Below, one piece after another: positions 15,787 to 23,208 of a stretch of DNA of 64,000 nucleotides. The position numbers and the translations under genes are program-made. The DNA is from Curtobacterium sp. MCSS17_007 (lineage in GTDB: Bacteria; Actinomycetota; Actinomycetes; Actinomycetales; Microbacteriaceae): the NCBI RefSeq assembly GCF_003234175.2, contig NZ_CP126257.1, positions 3,245,446 to 3,309,445 on the forward strand, given 5' to 3'. Each line of letters begins with the position of its first letter. Position 1 is the first letter of the stretch. The notes under the pieces are model-generated. The model was not told the origin of the DNA, did not search any database, and saw nothing but the letters and a program-made list of their open reading frames with translations.

Positions 15787-16449
15787 TCAGCGGCCGCGAC
15801 CGGCGGCTTCGGACAGGTAGCGGAGCACGGCGAGCACGCGGCGGTTGCCGGTACCCTCGGCGGGGACGCCGAGCTTCGTGAACACGGCGGACACGTGCTT
15901 CTCGACCGAGCTCTCGGTGATGTGCAGCTCGGCGCCGACCGCGCTGTTCGAGCGCCCCTCGGCCATGAGCTGCAGGACCTGGAGCTCCCGCGGGGTCAGG
16001 GTGTCGATGCCGTCCGTACGGCGCGAGCGGGCGAGGATCTGCGCGACCACCTCGGGGTCGAAGACCGTCCCGCCGGACCCGACCCGGGCGACGTCGCCGA
16101 GGAACTCGTCCACCTCGACCACGCGGTCCTTGAGCAGGTACCCGAGTCCGGCCGTGTCGCTCGTGATGAGGTCGGCGGCGTAGCGTTCCTCGACGTACTG
16201 GGAGAGCACGAGCACCGCGACCCCGGGGTGCTGCGCACGGATGAGGACGGCGGCCCGCACCCCCTCGTCGGTGAAGGTCGGGGGCATCCGGACGTCGACG
16301 ATCACCAGGTCGGGGCGGTCCGCGGCGACGGCGGCGAGCAGGGCCGGAGCGGTGTCGACGGCCGCCGTCACCTCGTGTCCGGCGTCGGTCAGCAGGCGGA
16401 CGAGTCCGGCACGGAGGAGGACGGCGTCCTCGGCGATCACGATGCGCAC
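15787..16449 (-). CDS. NarL/LuxR-type response regulator
   Basis: 220 residues from GTG at 16449. Receiver domain: 'VRIVIAEDAVLLRAGLVRLL' (acidic pair), 'LVIVDVRMPP' (phospho-Asp), 'VLVLSQYVEE' and 'GYLLKDRV' (conserved Lys). The C-terminal LuxR helix-turn-helix is 'LTPRELQVLQLMAEGRSNSA' through 'SVEKHVSAVFTKLGV'. The start overlaps the end of the kinase gene by 13 bases, so the pair is coupled. It should bind DNA when phosphorylated by the adjacent kinase. Likely targets are its own operon and the DUF4097 gene. Confidence 0.95.
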   Translation of the reverse strand: MRIVIAEDAVLLRAGLVRLLTDAGHEVTAAVDTAPALLAAVAADRPDLVIVDVRMPPTFTDEGVRAAVLIRAQHPGVAVLVLSQYVEERYAADLITSDTAGLGYLLKDRVVEVDEFLGDVARVGSGGTVFDPEVVAQILARSRRTDGIDTLTPRELQVLQLMAEGRSNSAVGAELHITESSVEKHVSAVFTKLGVPAEGTGNRRVLAVLRYLSEAAGRGR

Positions 16450-17651
16450 GGGACCTCCACGGTCACTCGGGTCGGGCCGCCGACGGGGCTCTCGATCAGC
16501 AGGGTGCCGCCCGCGGCGCGGACGCGGTCGCGCATCCCGCTCAGGCCGCCTCCGGGGTGCCCGTCGGTGCCGGCACCGCCGACCCCGTCGTCCCACACCA
16601 CGGTCCGGATGCCGCCGGGCACCTGGTCGACGGTGACGGAGCACCGCGTCGCACCGGAGTGCTTCGCGACGTTCGTGAGCGCCTCGGCGACGGCGAAGTA
16701 CAGGACGGCCTCGACCTCGGGCCGCGGGCGGGCGTCGAGTGCGACGTCGACGGTCGTCGGGACCGCGTTGCGCGCTGCGACGGCGGACAGTGCGGCGTCG
16801 AGACCTCGGTCGGTGAGGATCGCCGGGTGGATGCCCCGGGCGAGCTGTCGGAGCTCGGTGATCGAGTCCTTCGCGTCACGGTGCGCCTGGTCGAGGAGCT
16901 GCCGGGTCGCCGCGGGGTCGCTGTCGAACCGCGACCGCGCCATGCCGAGGGTCATCGCGAGTGCCACGAGCCGGGGCTGCACGCCGTCGTGCAGGTCCCG
17001 CTCGATGCGGAGCCGTTCGGTCGTGGCGGCGTCGACCGCACCCTGCCGGGCGTCCGTGAGACGGTCGATGCGGTCCTGCAGCGCCGCGGTCCGGCTCGAA
17101 CCGAGGAGCAGCGGCGCGAGCACCCGGTCGAGACTGCCGGCGCCCCACACGTACAGCACCGTCAGCACGAGGAGCACCGCGCCGGCGAGGACTCCGCCGA
17201 CCGTGCCACCGGGGAGCCAGCGCAGCCCCGGCACCGAACCGGTCCGGGCCGTCGTCACGAGGAACGGTGCGAGCGTCACGATCCCGAGGAAGCCCCAGCC
17301 GAGCACGAGGGACACCAGGTGGTGCGCCAGTGCCCGCCAGGTCACCGGGTCGGCGAGGTCGACGAACGCCTGCACCACGGGGCGCCAGGGCCCGGTGACG
17401 CGGGTCGCCCGGCGGACCGGGCGGGGGATCTCGACGTCGTGGAGGGCCGCTGCGCGGCGGCGCTCGACCTCGGCGACCCACCGGGCGGTCAGGGTGGTGC
17501 CCACCAGGAGCAGCACCCCCACACCGGCCGCGGGGATGCTGCCGATCGAGGTGGCGAGGAGCGTGACGACGAGCACGAGCCAGACGAACCCGAGGAACGC
17601 GTCGAGGAGGAGGTCCACTGCGGAGCTCCAGAGGGCGGTCGCTTTCTGCAC
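16437..17651 (-). CDS. NarL-type sensor histidine kinase
   Basis: 404 residues from GTG at 17651. The N-terminal half has about four membrane helices in a sensor domain of the type found in many actinobacterial kinases. HisKA_3 phospho-acceptor: 'ERLRIERDLHDGVQPRLVAL' (His in DLHDG). The ATPase part has 'EALTNVAKHSGA' (N box), 'DDGVGGAG' (G1) and 'GGGLSGMRDRVRAAGG' (G2). TACTGT lies 6 bases before the GTG, a leaderless start. A perfect inverted repeat sits further upstream at 17,707. Confidence 0.94.
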   Translation of the reverse strand: MQKATALWSSAVDLLLDAFLGFVWLVLVVTLLATSIGSIPAAGVGVLLLVGTTLTARWVAEVERRRAAALHDVEIPRPVRRATRVTGPWRPVVQAFVDLADPVTWRALAHHLVSLVLGWGFLGIVTLAPFLVTTARTGSVPGLRWLPGGTVGGVLAGAVLLVLTVLYVWGAGSLDRVLAPLLLGSSRTAALQDRIDRLTDARQGAVDAATTERLRIERDLHDGVQPRLVALAMTLGMARSRFDSDPAATRQLLDQAHRDAKDSITELRQLARGIHPAILTDRGLDAALSAVAARNAVPTTVDVALDARPRPEVEAVLYFAVAEALTNVAKHSGATRCSVTVDQVPGGIRTVVWDDGVGGAGTDGHPGGGLSGMRDRVRAAGGTLLIESPVGGPTRVTVEVPCAS

Positions 17652-17706
17652 GGCTTCACAGTAGGGGCGGACGCGAGCAGCCCTCGACGGTGGTGGCCGC
17701 ACGATC

Positions 17707-17727
17707 GGGTGGGGGTTTCCCCCACCC
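17707..17727. promoter_or_regulatory. Inverted repeat upstream of histidine-kinase promoter
   Basis: GGGTGGGGG-TTT-CCCCCACCC is a perfect 9-bp inverted repeat about 45-65 bases upstream of the kinase -10 box (17658-17663). It has no T-run on either side. It may be the binding site of the response regulator; this is an inference from position only. Confidence 0.4.
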
Positions 17728-17734
17728 GCGCACG

Positions 17735-17782
17735 GACGGACGGGAGGCTCGTGGCGGCCCCGCCCCGTGCCTCCCGTCCGTC
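17735..17782. repeat. Palindrome family copy 4 (imperfect)
   Basis: The outer 14 bp pair perfectly (17735-17748 with 17769-17782); two mismatches lie in the inner stem. It lies 11 bases past the stop of the minus-strand LamG gene and should terminate the SipW-type operon. Confidence 0.85.
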
Positions 17783-17793
17783 GTGCCGGTCCG

Positions 17794-18645
17794 TCAGCGA
17801 CCGGCGGCGTGGTGGTTCGCGACCTGCGTCGCGGACAGTTCCGTCGAGTAGACGGCGGCGTACCGCATCGAGCCGGTGAACCAGTAGTTGGCCGGAGCAC
17901 CGGGCCACCCGCTGATGGTGTCGTACCCGATGCGGAAGTAGCCCGTGGCGTTCTCCGGCGTCCTGAACGCGGTGTTCGAGGCGACGAGCGTGCCGTCGAG
18001 GTACAGGCGCATGCCGTTCGTCGGCGACATGGTCGACACGACGTGGTGCCACGCTCCGTCGGTGACGGCCTTCGGCGAGGTGATCACCTGGGTCGTGTTG
18101 TTGTACGTGCCGAAGACGAGCTGCCCCGAGGTGTTGAGGTAGATCTGGCGGTCGTGCTGCCCCGAGGTGGCGACCTGGTTGCTGCCGAAGCCGATGAGCA
18201 GCCCGCCGGCCACGGTCGTGCGGAACCAGACCTCCTCGCTGAAGGTCGTGGGGTTCGCGTACGAGCGTGGCGTCGAGACGAAGCTGTTCGAGCCGTTCAG
18301 CGTGTAGGCCGGACCGCCGTCGCGGGCGCAGGCTCCGGGGTTCGCGGTCGCGGTCATGGTGCCCTGGTAGGTGCCGGCGTTGCCCTTGCCGGACGAGTCC
18401 GCCGCGGTGCGCGAGCCCGATGCCTCGTCGAGGTCGTACGCGAACAGGGCGCCCGCAGCGTCGGCGCGGGCGGCAGCGGCGCAGGTGAAGTACGGCGCGG
18501 TGGCCGCGGAGTTGGTCGGGTTCGTCACCGTCGCGCTGTAGGCGGACCGGGTGGGCGCGAACTGGTTGAGCAGGACCACCACGGCGAGCGCGACGACGAG
18601 CAGGACGGCGACGACCCGGCCGTCGCGGAGCGTGCGGGCGGTCAC
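17794..18645 (-). CDS. LamG/concanavalin-like exported protein with SipW-type N-terminus
   Basis: 283 residues from GTG at 18645. The N-terminus has a hydrophobic helix ('VVAVLLVVALAVVVLLNQFA') ending 'SAYSATVTNPTNSAAT'. This is the same pattern (Ala-rich cleavage site, then I/V-T-N and N/S-AAT) seen in the operon's first gene. A single LamG-like jelly roll follows: 'AYDLDEASGSRTAADSSGKG', 'TFSEEVWFRTT', 'DGAWHHVVSTMSP', 'RLYLDGTLVASNT' and 'GYFRIGYD'. It probably binds carbohydrate or protein at the cell surface. The GTG overlaps the signal peptidase stop as GTGA. Confidence 0.82.
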   Translation of the reverse strand: MTARTLRDGRVVAVLLVVALAVVVLLNQFAPTRSAYSATVTNPTNSAATAPYFTCAAAARADAAGALFAYDLDEASGSRTAADSSGKGNAGTYQGTMTATANPGACARDGGPAYTLNGSNSFVSTPRSYANPTTFSEEVWFRTTVAGGLLIGFGSNQVATSGQHDRQIYLNTSGQLVFGTYNNTTQVITSPKAVTDGAWHHVVSTMSPTNGMRLYLDGTLVASNTAFRTPENATGYFRIGYDTISGWPGAPANYWFTGSMRYAAVYSTELSATQVANHHAAGR

Positions 18646-19523
18646 GAGGCACGCACCGGTTCGACGCGGCCGACGGCCAGGCAGAGCACGAGGGGGACGA
18701 GGCAGACGGCGATGAGCGCGGCCCAGCCGACCGGGTCGAGGTCGATGTTCGACGTCAGCTGGTAGTGGCCGTTCTCCGTGAGCTCGTGGACGACGACCCG
18801 ACCGACCTCGCCGTCGACCAGGTGCACGGTGGTGCCGCCGTGCGCGTCGACCCGGACGGGGAAGATGCCGGACGAGACGATCGTCGCCTCGACGCCGTGC
18901 GGGCTCGAGGTGTTGGTGATCGTGGTCACGTTGACGAACGGCTTCAGGACGAACGCGGCGTACGCGGTGGTGAGGGCACCACCGGCGATGCGCAGGCAGG
19001 TACGGGTCACGCGGTCGGTGAAGGCGCTCGTGAGGGTCCAGATCAGCAGGGTGCCGCCGAGCAGGATCGGGGCGGCGCGGAACAGCCAGCCCAGGTGCGG
19101 GACCAGGAGTGCGGGGGTGCCGATGACCTCGTGCTGCGTCAGCGTCCACGGGTCGGTGGCGCCGTTGATGTCGCCGCGGGTGTGCAGACCCTCGGCGTCG
19201 ATCGCGATGATGCGGTGCGTGTAGACGACGCCCGGGTTCGCGTCGGTCTCGAAGGAGACGATGTCGCCGACTCGGAGCGTGGCCACGTCGACCGGCAGGT
19301 CGAGCACGAGGGTCCCGACGGGGGCGGCCTCGCCCATCGAGGGGGTCTCGACGACGAACCAGCGACCGCCGGCGGAGAGGAACAGGACCGCGGCGGCGAG
19401 CAGGACGGCTGCGATCGCGGCGACCGACCAGGCGAGGACGGTCTCGGAGCGGCTGACCGCGCGACCGCGCAGGAACGGCCGGTCCAGCGTGCCGCTGAGC
19501 GGGATCGCTGTGGTCTGGCTCAT
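18642..19523 (-). CDS. SipW/Sec11-type signal peptidase I
   Basis: 293 residues from ATG at 19523. 'ETPSMGEAAPVGTLVL' holds the nucleophile Ser62. 'GVVYTHRIIAI' has His103 where bacterial type I peptidases use Lys, and 'RGDINGATDPW' gives the acidic residue, so this is the archaeal/ER (SipW-like) Ser-His type. The first helix is near residues 30-50. A C-terminal extension of about 160 residues with further helices and an exoplasmic beta-rich part is unusual for a bare peptidase. It lies between two genes with matching N-termini, so it is probably their dedicated processing enzyme. Confidence 0.9.
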   Translation of the reverse strand: MSQTTAIPLSGTLDRPFLRGRAVSRSETVLAWSVAAIAAVLLAAAVLFLSAGGRWFVVETPSMGEAAPVGTLVLDLPVDVATLRVGDIVSFETDANPGVVYTHRIIAIDAEGLHTRGDINGATDPWTLTQHEVIGTPALLVPHLGWLFRAAPILLGGTLLIWTLTSAFTDRVTRTCLRIAGGALTTAYAAFVLKPFVNVTTITNTSSPHGVEATIVSSGIFPVRVDAHGGTTVHLVDGEVGRVVVHELTENGHYQLTSNIDLDPVGWAALIAVCLVPLVLCLAVGRVEPVRAS

Positions 19524-19849
19524 CTGCTGCTCCGGCGGGGTCGGCCGCCTCGGTGGGGCGGCGGGGGTGCTGGGCCGGTCGGGTCCGGCGGGGTGGTGCG
19601 GGGTGGTGCTGGTTCGTGCGTGGGAGGGGTGGCGGCGCTCGGTCGTGGGGGGACGATCGAGCGCCGCCGCCCGGTGGACGTCGCCCGGCCGGAAGGGGGG
19701 AAGCCGGTCGGGAGGCGCGTCGTGGGGGACGTCGCCCGGCCGGAAGGGGGGAGGCCGGTCGGGAGACGTCGGTTCGGGGGACTCGAGGTGATGGAGGTGG
19801 ACACCGGCGGGACGGGGTCAGCACGTCCCGCCGGAGCAGTGGCCGCGGA
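19524..19849. repeat. Intergenic region with hairpin and 51-bp-spaced tandem repeat
   Basis: This 326-base gap between the first and second genes of the operon holds a hairpin (GGCGGCGCTCG at 19631-19641 pairs with 19658-19668). It also holds two copies of a 37-base unit (19677-19713 and 19728-19764) that differ at one base. The hairpin could stop part of the transcripts, making the first gene product more abundant than the peptidase. No ORF in it is convincing. Confidence 0.7.
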
Positions 19850-20515
19850 TCAGGCGGTGAAGGTCCAGGTCATCGGGACCGAGGCCGCGAGGCCCTGGTA
19901 CGTGTTGCCGGCGGACGGGTCGAGGGTCACCGCGAAGTTGAACGGGACGGTCGCACCGGCGGCGGGCGCCTGGGGCATGGTGAAGGCCGAGGCCGCTGCG
20001 CCCTTGAAGCTGGCGAGCGTGCCGCTGAAGACGGTGGTCGACCCCGAGGTGATGACGAGGTTCATCTTCGCGCACAGGTCGGTGGCGGTGCCGTTCTGGG
20101 TGCCGTTCGCCGACTGCGTGCAGGTCGCGCCCGGGGTGAGCGTGAAGGTCGCGGCGTTGGCCGTGCCGGTGTTCTTGATCGAGATCGCGGTGTTCACGGT
20201 GTTGCCCGGCGTCATCGTCGTGCTGCCACCGAACTTGTTGATCGTCGAGCAGGTCGCCGAGTTCGTCGAGACCGAGCCGCCGTCGGTGCTCAGACAGGTG
20301 ACGGTCGCGCCGGCGTTCTGCTCCTGCATGACCAGGGTGCCGGTCGCGGCGGTGTTGTTCGAGTTGGTGATGCTCGCCGCGAACCCGGAGAGGGTGCCGG
20401 TGAGGGACAGCGACAGCAGGACGGCGGCGAAGATGCCGGCGAGGAGTGCCACGGGGGCGAAACGGATCCGCGTCAGCGCGGAGGTGCGGAGCTTGGTGGA
20501 CACGGTGTACCTCAT
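19850..20515 (-). CDS. SipW-dependent-type exported protein (TasA/camelysin-like)
   Basis: 221 residues from ATG at 20515. A basic N-terminus and helix 'FAPVALLAGIFAAVLLSLSL' end in 'SGFAASITNSNNTAATGTLV', the alternate-signal-peptide motif of SipW substrates. The mature protein is Thr/Ser/Asn/Gly-rich beta-sheet with four Cys ('VTCLSTDG', 'SATCSTIN', 'GATCTQS', 'TDLCAKM'), and ends 'SVPMTWTFTA'. TasA/camelysin proteins form surface fibres; a similar role here is inferred. It is the first gene of the operon, before the peptidase and the LamG protein. Confidence 0.8.
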   Translation of the reverse strand: MRYTVSTKLRTSALTRIRFAPVALLAGIFAAVLLSLSLTGTLSGFAASITNSNNTAATGTLVMQEQNAGATVTCLSTDGGSVSTNSATCSTINKFGGSTTMTPGNTVNTAISIKNTGTANAATFTLTPGATCTQSANGTQNGTATDLCAKMNLVITSGSTTVFSGTLASFKGAAASAFTMPQAPAAGATVPFNFAVTLDPSAGNTYQGLAASVPMTWTFTA

Positions 20516-20552
20516 CGTTCGGTGGTGGTTCGGACTCGGGTGGAAGATCGGG

Positions 20553-20577
20553 AGCAAGTGGCTCGGGCTCACTTGCT
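20553..20577. promoter_or_regulatory. Inverted repeat upstream of the exported-protein gene
   Basis: AGCAAGTG and CACTTGCT are perfect 8-bp arms separated by 9 bases, 38-62 bases upstream of the minus-strand ATG at 20515. An AT-richer block (20,580-20,630), rare for this window, follows and probably holds the divergent promoters of this operon and the marR gene, including TATACT at 20621. Confidence 0.45.
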
Positions 20578-20678
20578 TCAATGATCAAGATAGTCAGCGG
20601 TTCACCAATTTGACCACTCGTATACTTACCCCAGAGCGGGGGACGGCCCGTGTCCCCCTTTCGACGGAAGCAGGTCCC

Positions 20679-21128
20679 GTGGCCCCCACCACCGACGACG
20701 CCGACCTCATGGCGGCGTTCGCTGCGGTCGTCCGCGCGAACACGAGCCTGGTCGGGCAGCTGAGCGCCCGCGCCGGCATCCACGAGAACGCCCTCCGCGC
20801 GCTCGTGCTCGTGAGCGACACCGGGTACTCGACGCCGACCGAGGTCGCCGGGTACCTCGGACTGACCTCCGGCGCGGTGACGAACATGATCGACCGCATG
20901 ACGAGCGCCGGCCTGCTCGAGCGCGCGCCGAACCCCTCGGACCGACGGGGCTCCCTGCTGCGCCTGCTCCCGCCGGGGGAGGCCGTGGTCGAGGACTACC
21001 GCGCGCGCTACGGCGCGATGCTGCGTGCCGTCGACAGCGCGCACGGCGGCGAGCTCCACCAGGTGCTCAACGCCCTGGCGACGGGCCTGTACGAGCAGGC
21101 GGCCGACACGGTCGGCGAGCGCGAGTAG
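20679..21128 (+). CDS. MarR family transcriptional regulator
   Basis: 149 residues from GTG at 20679. The winged helix-turn-helix reads 'STPTEVAGYLGLTSGAVTNM' with 'IDRMTSAGLLERAPNPSDRR', followed by the wing and 'GSLLRLLPPGEAVVEDY', the MarR-family pattern. It is divergent from the SipW-type operon, with the AT-rich promoter block between them, and upstream of a quinone reductase gene with two operators. It may control either or both. A dimeric cytoplasmic DNA-binding protein; ligand unknown. Confidence 0.92.
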   Translation: MAPTTDDADLMAAFAAVVRANTSLVGQLSARAGIHENALRALVLVSDTGYSTPTEVAGYLGLTSGAVTNMIDRMTSAGLLERAPNPSDRRGSLLRLLPPGEAVVEDYRARYGAMLRAVDSAHGGELHQVLNALATGLYEQAADTVGERE

Positions 21129-21151
21129 GAGGCCGAGCCCGGACCGACGGG

Positions 21152-21195
21152 CGGACGGGAGGCGCGTGGCGGGTCCGCCACGCGCCTCCCGTCCG
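21152..21195. repeat. Palindrome family copy 5 (21-bp arms)
   Basis: Arms 21152-21172 and 21175-21195 are perfectly complementary and carry CGGACGGGAGGCGCGTGG. It lies 23 bases past the marR stop and should insulate the next gene. Confidence 0.92.
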
Positions 21196-21211
21196 TTTCT
21201 GCGTCCGCCTG

Positions 21212-21268
21212 TTGCTTCGAATCCGAAGCAAGTGTAGCGTGATCGTCAGATGCTTCGAACTCGAAGCA
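21212..21268 (+). promoter_or_regulatory. Double operator and promoter of the quinone reductase gene
   Basis: There are two near-perfect palindromes: TTGCTTCGAATCCGAAGCAA (21212-21231) and TGCTTCGAACTCGAAGCA (21251-21268). Their centres are 38 bases apart. The first overlaps TTGCTT (-35), followed after 17 bases by TAGCGT (21235-21240, -10). Binding at either site would block RNA polymerase. Confidence 0.65.
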
Positions 21269-21287
21269 CAAGACGAAGGGGCACACC

Positions 21288-22217
21288 ATGAAGGCAGTAC
21301 GGTTCCATAAGGTCGGCGGACCCGAGGTCCTGCGCATCGAGGACGTCGAGCGTCCCGAGCCGGGCGCCGGGCAGGTGCGGGTGCGAGTCGCCGCCTCCGC
21401 GTACAACGCGGCGGACGGGGGGATGCGCGGCGGGTTCCTCCCGATCCCCGTGGTCCTGCCGCACGTCCCCGGGTACGACGTCTCCGGCACGGTCGACGCG
21501 ATCGGTGCGGGCGTCCCGGACCTCGCCGTGGGTGACGCGGTGGTCGGGTTCCTGCCCATGGAGCGGGACGGTGGGGCGGCGGAGTACGTCGTCGCACCGG
21601 CCGGGGCCCTGGTCGCCGCACCCACGAGCCTCCCGCTCACCGACGCTGCCGCACTGCCGTCGGTCGCCCTCACCGCCTGGCAGGCCCTCGTCGACGACGG
21701 CCACCTGACCGCCGGGCAGCGGCTGCTGGTCAACGGCGCCGGTGGCGTCGTCGGGAAGTACGCGGTGCAGCTCGCGAAGCGCCTCGGCGTGCACGTCGTC
21801 GCCACCGCCAGCCCGCGCAGCGCCGGGGCGGTGCGGGCGGCGGGGGCCGACCAGGTCGTCGACCACACCACCACCGACCTGCACGCAGCGGTCGACGAGC
21901 AGGTCGACGTGCTGCTCAACCTCGCGCCGATCGAGCCCGAGGTGTTCGCGCGACTCGTCTCGCTCGTGCGCGACGGCGGCGCGGTCGTGAGCACCACGGC
22001 GTTCATGGCGACGCCCGGCGACGACGACCGCGGCGTCCGCGCGGCCACCGTGTTCGTCCGGCCCGATCGACAGCGCTTGGCCGAGCTCGTCTCGCTGGTC
22101 GACGCGGGGGAGCTCCACGTCGAGGTCGCCCGGCGGATCACCCTCGACGAGCTGCCCGCGCTGCACGCCGAGGCCGAGGCCGGGCGGATCGCCGGGAAGG
22201 TCGTCGTGACGGTCTGA
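21288..22217 (+). CDS. NADPH-dependent quinone oxidoreductase (zinc-independent MDR)
   Basis: 309 residues. 'MKAVRFHKVGGPEVLRIEDV' is the typical MDR/quinone reductase start. 'HVPGYDVSGTVDAIGAGV' is the GroES-like fold, 'LVNGAGGVVGKYAVQLAK' the NADPH-binding GxGGVG motif, and 'ELHVEVARRITLDELPALHA' with 'GKVVVTV' the C-terminus. No zinc-ligand cysteines are present. It likely reduces quinones or enones, often in oxidant or electrophile defence. Expression should be repressed through the two palindromes directly upstream. Confidence 0.93.
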   Translation: MKAVRFHKVGGPEVLRIEDVERPEPGAGQVRVRVAASAYNAADGGMRGGFLPIPVVLPHVPGYDVSGTVDAIGAGVPDLAVGDAVVGFLPMERDGGAAEYVVAPAGALVAAPTSLPLTDAAALPSVALTAWQALVDDGHLTAGQRLLVNGAGGVVGKYAVQLAKRLGVHVVATASPRSAGAVRAAGADQVVDHTTTDLHAAVDEQVDVLLNLAPIEPEVFARLVSLVRDGGAVVSTTAFMATPGDDDRGVRAATVFVRPDRQRLAELVSLVDAGELHVEVARRITLDELPALHAEAEAGRIAGKVVVTV

Positions 22218-22275
22218 GCGCCGGACCGCCGCCGACGTGGCCGACTACGGTTGGGTGGGAGTGATCGGGGGGGTC

Positions 22276-23145
22276 ATGGCGGACGATCGTGACGACGTGC
22301 GTGACGACGTGCGCGACGAGCTGGAGCAGCGCAGACCGGACTGGGCAGGCCCACGACCAGCACGGACTCGGGGCTGGTCGATCCTGCTCACCGTCGCCGG
22401 CCCGGTGCTCGCGGTCACGTCGTTCCTGATGATCGCCGGCTTCAGCCTGCACTCGACCTTCACCGACCCGGCCACCGCCCCCGAGTTCCTCCGCAACGTC
22501 GTCGCCGCACTCGTCGTCGGCGGCCTGCTCCCCCTCGCCGGAGCGGTGGCCCTCGCCGTCGTCTGCGTCCGCACGCGGTCGCGTCGCTTCGCCGGGGCCC
22601 TGGTGGCCGGCTGCACCGGACTCCTCGTGACCGTGCTCCTCGTCCCGGCGATCCTCGGACGGTACCTGCCGGACGCCCGGCAGTACGCGGCGGACCTCGA
22701 CCGGGCCCCGGCGGCCGAGCGGCAGCAGCGGGAGGACATGCAGCGCGTGCTCGAGGACGTGTACACACGGACCGTGCAGGCGTTGCCCGACGCCAGGGTC
22801 GACGTGCGGGACGGGGCATCGACGGACTGGCACATCGAGCAGGACGACTGGTACCGCACGGACTGCCGACTCTCGGTCGGGCACGACGGTGTCGAGTGGA
22901 CCGTGGTCAGCAACCCCGGTTTCGACGTGGCAGACCTCGCGGACACGATCGACGCGGTGGTCCGGACCGCGGAGGACGCCGGGTGGTCCGTCGACCGGAC
23001 GTCCGACGACCAGACCGGCGAACCGGACGGCGTCGTCGTGCGCACCACGGAAGGCACCGTCCGGCTGCACGACCGCTACGGGCCGGACGACGAGGGACAC
23101 TCCAGCGTGGAGGTCACGGTCTGGACGCACTGCGTCCGGGAGTGA
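22276..23145 (+). CDS. Membrane protein of unknown function
   Basis: 289 residues from ATG at 22276 behind a G-run; an in-frame GTG at 22261 sits 9 bases after TACGGT and is an alternative leaderless start. A charged N-terminus is followed by three hydrophobic segments (about residues 40-130: 'GPVLAVTSFLMIAGFSL', 'ALVVGGLLPLAGAVALAVV', 'GLLVTVLLVPAIL'). An exoplasmic-looking alpha/beta domain with two Cys then follows ('RTDCRLSV', 'VWTHCVRE'). I do not recognise the family. No operon partner is evident. Confidence 0.75.
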   Translation: MADDRDDVRDDVRDELEQRRPDWAGPRPARTRGWSILLTVAGPVLAVTSFLMIAGFSLHSTFTDPATAPEFLRNVVAALVVGGLLPLAGAVALAVVCVRTRSRRFAGALVAGCTGLLVTVLLVPAILGRYLPDARQYAADLDRAPAAERQQREDMQRVLEDVYTRTVQALPDARVDVRDGASTDWHIEQDDWYRTDCRLSVGHDGVEWTVVSNPGFDVADLADTIDAVVRTAEDAGWSVDRTSDDQTGEPDGVVVRTTEGTVRLHDRYGPDDEGHSSVEVTVWTHCVRE

Positions 23146-23208
23146 GCAGACCGGCGCGCAGCGCACAGACGCGAACCGACCGGGTCCGTGATGCCCCAGA
23201 CTGGAACG

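Noticed and set aside
21119..21237. Possible CRISPR-like repeat from repeated GGGAGGCGCG arms
   Set aside because: The copies are single palindromes kilobases apart, not an array with spacers.
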